A stretch of 64,000 nucleotides of DNA from Streptomyces coacervatus (GTDB taxonomy: Bacteria; Actinomycetota; Actinomycetes; Streptomycetales; Streptomycetaceae), in contig NZ_JARHTP010000003.1 in assembly GCF_029223485.1 (NCBI RefSeq), forward strand, positions 682,001 to 746,000. The letters run 5' to 3'. The translations under genes and the position numbers were made by a program. The notes under the pieces are model-generated. The model was not told where the DNA came from and ran no database searches. It saw nothing but the letters and a program-made list of their open reading frames with translations. Of the stretch, positions 58,501-64,000 are shown piece by piece; the stretch's first letter is position 1; every line of letters begins with the position of its first letter.

Positions 58501-60262
58501 GGCGTCCCATGGCCTCGGCCTCGCGGGCGAGGATCTCGCTGCGGCTGTCGGAGAGGGCGACCTTCAGCACGGCCAGCGGGCGAGTCCTGCGGGCTTCCGC
58601 CTGAAGGTCGCGGACGAGGAAGGCGCGGCTGGTGGAGCCGGTGCCGAGGCGGCGGCGGATCTCCCACCGGCCGGCGAACACGTCACCGGCGACAGCCTCC
58701 AGCGGGTCCTTGTCGGCGGCGGTCTCGTCGTCCTCGTCGGCCGGCCCCTCCGTACCGGTGGCCGCCGGGGCCGGGGCCGTGAGGGAGTCCTCCACGACCT
58801 CCAGCAGCTCCAGGAACTCGTCCACGCTGGACAGGCGTTGCCCGGGGCGGTAGGCGGTGGCGGCCTGCACCAGGTCGTCCACGTCCTCCGACAGCCCGTC
58901 CACCAGGGAGCTGGGGCGCAGGCCCTCCCCCGCCTCCAGGCGTGCCAGCAACTCGGCCTGGCTGGCGGCCGGGGCCTTGCCGGTGACCAGCAGGTAGGTG
59001 AGGACACCGAGCCCGTACACATCGAGGTGGACCGGGTCGGGCTTGAGGGCGGTGAGTTCGGGAGCGAGGTAGGCGTCGGCGTCGTCGGCCAGGTGCATCG
59101 CGGACAGGGCGGTCGGCGCGAAGCGGGTCATGCCCTGGCCCTGGGAGGAGTCGCCGCTGCGCTGGGTGGCGATCTGCCAGTCGGAGATCTGGAGGTGCGG
59201 GGTGAGCCAGGCGGCCTCCTCCCCCACGGCCCGGCCCTTCCTGCCGCGCGGCCGGGGGACGACGAGCACGGAACGGGCGGCGAGCGCCCGGTGGTGGATA
59301 CGGCTGGAGTGCGCGGAACGCATGGTCTCGGCGAGCTGGCGGACCAGCGCCATCCGGCCGAGGATGTCCAGCTTCTCCCCGTACTGGACCAGGTACTCGT
59401 CCAGCTTCAGGGTGTCCGGGTGGTAGTCGAAGATCAGCGCGGGGCCGGCCGCGTGCCCGGAGGGGAAGTACTGCTTGAGCTCGACCACGCCCGGGTGCTT
59501 GAAGCGGCCCAGCACCGCGGCCTCACGCCGGGCGGCGTTCTCGACGGACTGGCGCAGGGAGGCGTCGGAGCCGCGCTCGCTGAGGTAGATGCGGACGCGG
59601 GCGGCCTCGGGCAGGTCGCTGTGACGGGCAAGGTAGTCCGCCCAGGTGGGCCCGGAGTCGAAGGACTTCCGCTCCAGCTCGTACGGGCCGACCTTGTACT
59701 GCGCGTCGCTCTTGCGGATGCCGATGTGCTTGAGAGCGGTCTCGATCTCGCGGGAGCCGATCGCTGTGATGCGGCGCCGCTCGTCACGCGGGGGCTGCTT
59801 GAGCATCTCGACCAGCTGGTGAACGGTGTACACGCCGTTCTGGTCATGGGCGGGCAGCCGTACGCGGAGGCTGTTGTCCGTGAAGCAGACGGCCTCGGCG
59901 ACCCAGACCCGCTTGTTGCCCGGCAGCGCGAGCAAGCCGGCCAGTTCCTTGGCCTTGCGGTTGACCAGGTGCAGCGGGTTGCCGTGGGTACGGCGGCGGC
60001 CACCGGGAGTCGTCTGCACCCAGGTGCCGTTCTCTGACGTCACCGAGCCGTGCCAGTCCTTCAGCTCGATCATGCAGACGCCGCCGGGGGCCACGACCAA
60101 CAGGTCGACCTCGCGGACATGGCCGGTGTTCGCGGTGAAGGTGAAGTTCGACCAGGCACGCCAGGGGTCGGAATCCGGCAGCCTTTCCCGGATCGCCTCC
60201 AGGCCGCGGCGTTCGTGATCGAACTCGGACTCGGTGACCGTGACCCACCGGCCTTCCCGCAT
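55559..60262 (-). CDS. pglW: PglW, NERD-domain Ser/Thr kinase of BREX type 2
   Basis: 1567 residues from ATG 60262, with GGGGA six bases upstream. The N-terminal NERD nuclease-related domain (about 8-130) has VDLLVVAPGGVCMIELKDW. A first kinase-like lobe (about 200-490) lacks HRD (it reads HHRALAARSVL). A second kinase (about 530-800) carries HRDIKPDN near residue 674 and IDFS instead of DFG near 697. A helix-hairpin-helix/RNA-polymerase-alpha-like region (about 890-950) and a long C-terminus follow. PglW is the kinase component of phage growth limitation; its frame shows no defects. Coupled to pglX. Confidence 0.9.
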   Translation of the reverse strand: MREGRWVTVTESEFDHERRGLEAIRERLPDSDPWRAWSNFTFTANTGHVREVDLLVVAPGGVCMIELKDWHGSVTSENGTWVQTTPGGRRRTHGNPLHLVNRKAKELAGLLALPGNKRVWVAEAVCFTDNSLRVRLPAHDQNGVYTVHQLVEMLKQPPRDERRRITAIGSREIETALKHIGIRKSDAQYKVGPYELERKSFDSGPTWADYLARHSDLPEAARVRIYLSERGSDASLRQSVENAARREAAVLGRFKHPGVVELKQYFPSGHAAGPALIFDYHPDTLKLDEYLVQYGEKLDILGRMALVRQLAETMRSAHSSRIHHRALAARSVLVVPRPRGRKGRAVGEEAAWLTPHLQISDWQIATQRSGDSSQGQGMTRFAPTALSAMHLADDADAYLAPELTALKPDPVHLDVYGLGVLTYLLVTGKAPAASQAELLARLEAGEGLRPSSLVDGLSEDVDDLVQAATAYRPGQRLSSVDEFLELLEVVEDSLTAPAPAATGTEGPADEDDETAADKDPLEAVAGDVFAGRWEIRRRLGTGSTSRAFLVRDLQAEARRTRPLAVLKVALSDSRSEILAREAEAMGRLRPHSGIIRLVEPEPLHIGGRTVLALEYVGDERDDNGQGTEGGARPRRREETVSRQLRENGRLQVDQLEAYGDYLFGAVDFLEGEGVWHRDIKPDNIAIRIRPNRTRELVLIDFSLAGYPAKSINAGTDGYLDPFVDVITRGSYDSHAERYAVAVTLHQMASGELPKWGDGSLLPRMTDAKEWPYPTIAAEAFDPAVRDGLVAFFQKALHRDAGKRFPELKPMRDAWRKVFLDASQSVPSSHRSRHPAAATTGEGTPAEGAAAVAIADAEPETAEQQRDRLAAEVTRDTPLTVSGLTPAAQSFLYGLGITTVGELLDYSRRKLVNAPGLGAKTRNEVQQRQREWGERLREIPVSPLTPKGRAEAKEELEQLTAAESAVVGQLATGESAGMLSPRTLRSVSLDTLATVFVPAVNNNGSNRNKAEMVRLLLRLPDEHGVLPDIGVWPKQKDVAEGLGLSHGRIPQMLKDERKRWKAEPAVQALREEIIDLLVSMGRVASAVEIADALAVRRGTHLAGREQRRAMALAAVRAVVEVEQLLPQEAEFQHQPNRKATDESLGAGLLALDVRENDGPDTPTAPGLLEYATRLGKTADRLARLDTLPTAATVLAELGALTVPPGAVDWDERRMVELAAAASVNAAATPRLEIYPRDLSLVRALRLTQAGLVRWIPGMPEGQQPGLTGEAVHERVRARFPEMVVPDGRGGTHHELPTGGPLTKALRDAGFELSLNMHEREGVLRYLPTRVDDASSYLTTGAWRQSTRTGAVTRYADDPQLAGAVRAEERLLASARRDGYRVLTVRQQLVRDAVRELGAGRLGTDSVSVTELFLEALHAQVTPGTKPTWETLLKADAAEPGSRGAVRFAEYTRTAWGAVEPRIAELLGNGGGAGSVGPVLLTEAGVFARYDAMGVLDRLASAARRGGRGLWLLVPQADPSREPRLGQVAVPYQAGLGEWIQLPDTWVGNAHRGSGEVVASASGVEGDVK

Positions 60263-60705
60263 GCCTGTTCCCCGCTCCTCGTTTCCCTCGAGGTCGCCTC
60301 AGCCCAAGGTCAGACCCCTGACCCAGATCTTAGTGGGTGCCAGTGGCATGAGAAGAGGTCGTGAAGAGCGGGACTACAGGACATTCACCTCACATAGCGA
60401 AATACTCTGAGTCGATTTACCCCTCTTGCCCGGAAAGGAAGTTTGCGGGGCAAGCAATGGACTCGATCCAGACATTCAGAGGCACTGCGAGCCGAGCCGC
60501 CCTTGCTGCTTCAGGCACTCCGCGGGTCGCTGAGGGCACGCGCGCCGACACTCCCTCCACCACACCCCTTTACCGCGCCAGTCGCGGCAGATCCTTGCGC
60601 TTGCACCCCCATGCGCAACAGGGGTGAGGGCGCAGGCGGCCGGTAACGAGGCAACAGGCAGGCATGCGGCGGCACTTGTCATACCTACCTACTAATGTCC
60701 TCGAC
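60263..60705. promoter_or_regulatory. Divergent region between pglW and the ScoMcrA-like gene
   Basis: About 440 bp containing the promoters for the pglWX operon (minus) and the McrA-like gene (plus). It is somewhat AT-richer near 60.37-60.43 kb. I could not fix a consensus promoter. The plus-strand open frames here lack ribosome sites. Confidence 0.4.
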
Positions 60706-62517
60706 ATGGGACTTGGGGATATCACGCGCGCAGGCGTGCTGGCTGCAGTCGCGGAGTGTCAGGGCTTGGGACGCGAAACGTTTCGCCGCCGATACGGCTT
60801 CGGCAGGGCATTGACATACGTCTTGGTCGTAGACGGAGACAGCTACGACTCGAAGGCCATAGCCGGCGTAGCTCATCTGTACTCAGCCGGAGCTCTGCTG
60901 TCGGCCGACGACTTCAGCGGAGGTGCACGCACAGTGGCACACCGTCTGCGAGCACTCGGCTTCACCGTGGAGGACGGAAGCACCGCTGCGGACCGCCCGC
61001 AGCAGGCAGAGCCGCAGATACTCCTCCAGCCTCGCGGCGGGGCTCGGCTTCGAGGGGCACAGAACTTCGCCAAGTCGGTACACCAGGGCATCCGGATCTC
61101 GGACATCCAGGATGTGCTCGGTGACCAGGCGACCACACTCAATGCCCTGTATCCAGACGGAATCGCTCGATTGTGGGGTGCCACTCCCACCGCGCAAGCC
61201 AACAACGAAAAAGCACGAGCCCTGCGAGATCGTCGTGTCGGTGACGATGTGTATTTCTACACGGCGAACCATTTCTTCGCTCGCGCACGCATTCTCCACC
61301 TGTTCACCAGCTCGCCTGTGGCACGGAGGGTCTGGGGAGCCGACAGTGACAACGCCACTTGGGAACACATCATGGCGCTGGGTGACGTCGAGGAATTTCC
61401 CACTCCTGTCCTCGCAGCGCCCGTGCTGCGCCAGATGAACGTTCCGGCACCTCTGTGGAGCCTTACTCTGCGGTCCCCCGAGAGCTACCGCAGCGTTCTC
61501 CCACTCCTACCGGCGAAGAGCCGGCCGGTGGTTCCGTCACCGCTGACGCCGCCTTCAGCCACAGCCACAGCTGACCAGCTCACCGCGGAGGGTCTGCTGG
61601 AGCGGCTCGGCTCCCTCCGCACTCATCGTCAACCAGGAATCAAAACGCCCAGCCGCCACCAGCCATTGGCCCTGCTGTGGGCGATATCCCGGATTTCCGC
61701 GGACAGGCCACGCCTGACACCGTGGGCCCTCTTCCGGACGGAGGTGAGTCCGCTCCTCGCCGACTTCGGACTCCCCGGTTCCAAAGTCACTCCCGAGTAC
61801 CCCTTCTGGCACCTGCGTGGCAGCGACCTCTGGGAGGTGCACGGGATGGAGCGTGACGCCGGTACTGCCCCTGGAACAGGCGCCCTCGACACGCACCAGC
61901 CCGTCGCCGGCCTGACCCACACAAGCGCTGAGCTGCTGAGGGACCCCCTTATCCGCCTGCAGGCCGTGATCAAGCTGTGCAGCACGTACTTCGACGGTGT
62001 CGACCAGGGTGAGTTGCTCAATCGGGTAGGCCTCGCCGGATACGCCACGGCTGATGGCCTGGTCGACGAGGAGGAGGACGCTGACGGCCAAGAGGGTGTC
62101 GCTGCGACCGAGCGTGCGACCGGTCCAGCCGCACGACGGACGCGCACCTCCTCACAGCTTGTTCGCGACGCCGCGATCGCCACGCGGGTCAAGGAGCTGC
62201 ACGGCCACGCCTGCCAGATCTGCGAGACACGCCTGCAGTACAAGCGCAGACCGTACAGCGAGGCCGCTCACATACGTGGTCTCGGAACGCCTCACGATGG
62301 TCCGGACGAGCTGCCGAACCTGCTCTGCCTGTGCCCCAATCACCACGTCCTCTTCGACGGGCTCGAAATCTACGTCGATGTCGACGGCGTCGTGAGGCAC
62401 ACGCACGGGGATGAATCAGCGGGACGGCTTCGTCAGCACAACGGTCATCCCATAGACGAAGCACACCTGGACTACCACCGGACTCTCTGCGAACTCAGCA
62501 GGATCACGCGGAGCTGA
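60706..62517 (+). CDS. ScoMcrA-like modification-dependent HNH endonuclease
   Basis: 603 residues from ATG 60706; an upstream ATG at 60664 adds 14 residues but lacks family resemblance. The N-terminal head (about 1-90: RETFRRRYGF, YDSKAIAGVAH, FSGGARTV) matches the head of ScoMcrA. A PUA/EVE-like domain follows (about 110-265: NNEKARALRDRRVGDDVYFY). Then comes a segment like the sulfur-binding domain (about 285-430: HQPLALLWAI, YPFWHLRGSDLWEV). The C-terminal HNH (about 490-560) has HACQIC, EAAHIRG and LCPNHHVLFD. Such enzymes cut DNA carrying 5-methylcytosine or phosphorothioate. Which mark is read here cannot be told from sequence. Confidence 0.75.
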   Translation: MGLGDITRAGVLAAVAECQGLGRETFRRRYGFGRALTYVLVVDGDSYDSKAIAGVAHLYSAGALLSADDFSGGARTVAHRLRALGFTVEDGSTAADRPQQAEPQILLQPRGGARLRGAQNFAKSVHQGIRISDIQDVLGDQATTLNALYPDGIARLWGATPTAQANNEKARALRDRRVGDDVYFYTANHFFARARILHLFTSSPVARRVWGADSDNATWEHIMALGDVEEFPTPVLAAPVLRQMNVPAPLWSLTLRSPESYRSVLPLLPAKSRPVVPSPLTPPSATATADQLTAEGLLERLGSLRTHRQPGIKTPSRHQPLALLWAISRISADRPRLTPWALFRTEVSPLLADFGLPGSKVTPEYPFWHLRGSDLWEVHGMERDAGTAPGTGALDTHQPVAGLTHTSAELLRDPLIRLQAVIKLCSTYFDGVDQGELLNRVGLAGYATADGLVDEEEDADGQEGVAATERATGPAARRTRTSSQLVRDAAIATRVKELHGHACQICETRLQYKRRPYSEAAHIRGLGTPHDGPDELPNLLCLCPNHHVLFDGLEIYVDVDGVVRHTHGDESAGRLRQHNGHPIDEAHLDYHRTLCELSRITRS

Positions 62518-62608
62518 GCAGGTCACACGACCGTGCCGCTCTGCCACCCTCGATGCGCATCAGAGGTGAGCCGCTCCATGCGCCGAGCCCAGCAGGATCG
62601 GGCACGCG

Positions 62609-64000
62609 TCAGACCGACACGGCCTGTCGTGTCGCTCCACCCACCAACTCCCGCAGCTTCTCCCGCGTCTCGGGATCCGTCGCGTACACAACCGTGCCCA
62701 CCATGCCCCGGGTCAGAAGCACCTTGTAGGTGTTGCGGATCAAGCGGTCCACGTCGGCGTCGGAGGTGGACCGCTTGAAGACGGGGTCCTTCGACGCTGC
62801 CCGGTCGGTCACCCAACGATCCTCGCGCCAGAGCAGGTCGGGGCCGATGATGACGCCGGACCAGTCGTACTCGAAGCCCTGTGCCGTGTAGACGCAGCCG
62901 ACCTGGCCGAAGCCCGCCGGGTCGGTGGCCCAGAGGGCGGCCGGGGGAGCACCGGACACGGATCGGTCACCGCGCAGGTTCCACGGGCGGGCCCAGTCGC
63001 CGATCACGACGTCGGGCGGAAGCGGAGCGCCCGGTTTGGGCTCCGGGGACCAGCGCCAGCTGTAGCCGGCGGACATGCGAGCGCCGTAGCCCTCGGCTCG
63101 TCGGGCCTCCAAGAACCCCTCCATTTCCTGAGGGCTGTCGGCGACCAGGAGCTGCATGCGGCCGTCGGATTCCCAGGTGACCGGGCCCCCGGCCTCCAAG
63201 CCGAGGAGCCGTACCACCCAGCGCAGGTACGCGTCACTGCCGCCGCAGCGGAACTGGCTGTCCAGAGGGACGACGTGACACGGGATGTCCCGCTTCGCCG
63301 CCGCCTCCTCGATGTCGGCCACTGTGCCCATCTCCCCGGGGCGCACCACCTGGTGCTCGTCGAGGAAGAAGACGGGCACGTAGGCAACGTCGATGAGTTC
63401 GTCGATCTGTGCCCTGCCGGTACGGTTCTCGGCGCGCGTGTAGCGGTTGGCCGAAGTCTCCCGGATGCGGTGTGCCTCGTCGCAGATCAGGGCACCCAGG
63501 CTGTTCTTCTCGGCCGTCATGAAGCTGTTGAAGTACTTGAACAAGTCCTGGACTTCGCGCTTGCGGGCTCCGGCGACCTTCCTCATCGTCTTCGTGAACG
63601 ACTGCGAGCCGGTGGCGTGCAGTGCCGGGACCCCGCGCCGATAGAGCTCGCCGAGCAATTGGAGAGCGATGACGCTCTTGCCGGTGCCGGGGCCGCCCGT
63701 GACGATGACGACTTCCTTGCGGTCGGCATGCTTCGCCTTCTCCACCGCGTTCAGCACCATGCGGTACGCCACCTGCTGCTCGTCGAGGAGGACGAACTGG
63801 GTGCGTTCGCGCACCTCTTCAGCGGCCACGGACATGAGCTGCTTCGACGGCACCGTGGCTCCTGCGTGGAGTTCGTCCGCCGCCCGGGCCCCTGGGTGCT
63901 TGTCGCTCAGCCTCATACGAAGATGGTCGAGGAAGGCGCCGCGCCGTTCTGCGGTGAAGAGCAGTCCGTGGCCGTCACGTTCGATCTCCCGCAGCCCGGT
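62609..64000 (-). CDS. DUF2075-type helicase/NTPase (5' end outside window)
   Basis: At least 463 residues; the frame is open to the window edge, so the true N-terminus lies beyond 64000. Walker A VTGGPGTGKSVIALQLL, a Walker B-like ALICDEAHRIRE and a second conserved FFLDEHQVV segment fit the DUF2075 (Schlafen-type P-loop) family. The late VYTAQGFEYDW and VLLTRGMVGTVVY motifs resemble the final motifs of SF1 helicases. Several DUF2075 proteins occur in defence islands with N-terminal nuclease domains; whether this one has such a domain cannot be seen. Convergent to the McrA-like gene. Confidence 0.8.
   Translation of the reverse strand, partial: TGLREIERDGHGLLFTAERRGAFLDHLRMRLSDKHPGARAADELHAGATVPSKQLMSVAAEEVRERTQFVLLDEQQVAYRMVLNAVEKAKHADRKEVVIVTGGPGTGKSVIALQLLGELYRRGVPALHATGSQSFTKTMRKVAGARKREVQDLFKYFNSFMTAEKNSLGALICDEAHRIRETSANRYTRAENRTGRAQIDELIDVAYVPVFFLDEHQVVRPGEMGTVADIEEAAAKRDIPCHVVPLDSQFRCGGSDAYLRWVVRLLGLEAGGPVTWESDGRMQLLVADSPQEMEGFLEARRAEGYGARMSAGYSWRWSPEPKPGAPLPPDVVIGDWARPWNLRGDRSVSGAPPAALWATDPAGFGQVGCVYTAQGFEYDWSGVIIGPDLLWREDRWVTDRAASKDPVFKRSTSDADVDRLIRNTYKVLLTRGMVGTVVYATDPETREKLRELVGGATRQAVSV

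Noticed and set aside
58028..60037. Plus-strand frame of 669 codons opposite pglW
   Set aside because: Antisense shadow; pglW is unambiguous.

Overview
The window is high-GC actinobacterial DNA and most likely comes from a Streptomyces chromosome. The signs are strong G/C bias at third codon positions, many GTG/TTG starts with GGAGG-like ribosome sites, long spurious antisense frames, and Streptomyces-typical families: AfsR-like regulators, DUF397/Scr1-type XRE pairs, DUF6879, DUF6177 and BREX type 2/Pgl. I saw no rRNA, tRNA or CRISPR array by eye. All family assignments come from reading motifs, not from searches.

Left part (1-18.5 kb): the end of a type VII secretion locus (EccC C-terminus, DUF6177 protein), a small lipoprotein, and a decayed MerR fragment. 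Next is a very large minus-strand RHS/YD-repeat polymorphic toxin (2854 aa) with two embedded lectin-like domains, a Hint autoprocessing domain and an ADP-ribosyltransferase-like tip. A DUF6000 gene lies directly behind it as the likely immunity gene. Two large secreted plus-strand proteins follow, one of them with DNRLRE, FG-GAP and LamG-like regions.

Middle part (18.5-31.4 kb): a worn segment with fragments of an HD-domain gene, an ISL3 transposase, an ISAs1 transposase and a zinc-ribbon gene with an in-frame stop. A small secreted-protein/membrane-protein operon sits among them. An AfsR-like BTAD/NB-ARC/TPR regulator is cut by one amber codon. Convergent to it is a three-gene operon: a membrane Ser/Thr kinase-like protein with an altered DFG motif, a 172-aa unknown protein, and an M48-type membrane protease.

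Right part (31.4-64 kb): an anti-phage island built on a complete BREX type 2 (phage growth limitation) gene set. On the minus strand the order is pglW-pglX, then pglY-pglZ, then brxD-brxHI, each pair joined by a 4-bp start/stop overlap. The three blocks are separated by cargo. Between pglX and pglY lie an RsbW-like ATPase, an XRE/DUF397 pair, an EcsC-like protein, a DUF6879 cassette and a two-gene STAND (NB-ARC/TPR) module. Between pglZ and brxD, on the opposite strand, is a translationally coupled pair: a DUF262/GmrSD-like protein whose HNH His-His is replaced by Arg-Gln, and a CBS-domain protein ending in a HEPN-type RNxxxH motif. Upstream of pglW are a divergent ScoMcrA-like modification-dependent HNH endonuclease and a partial DUF2075 helicase/NTPase gene. 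In BREX type 2 as known, PglX methylates host DNA and PglW/Y/Z with BrxD/BrxHI block phage; the embedded genes probably add further defence layers.

The best candidates for something undescribed are the DUF262(HNH-degenerate)/CBS-HEPN module, the kinase-like/M48 operon, and the RHS-lectin-Hint-ART toxin with its DUF6000 partner.
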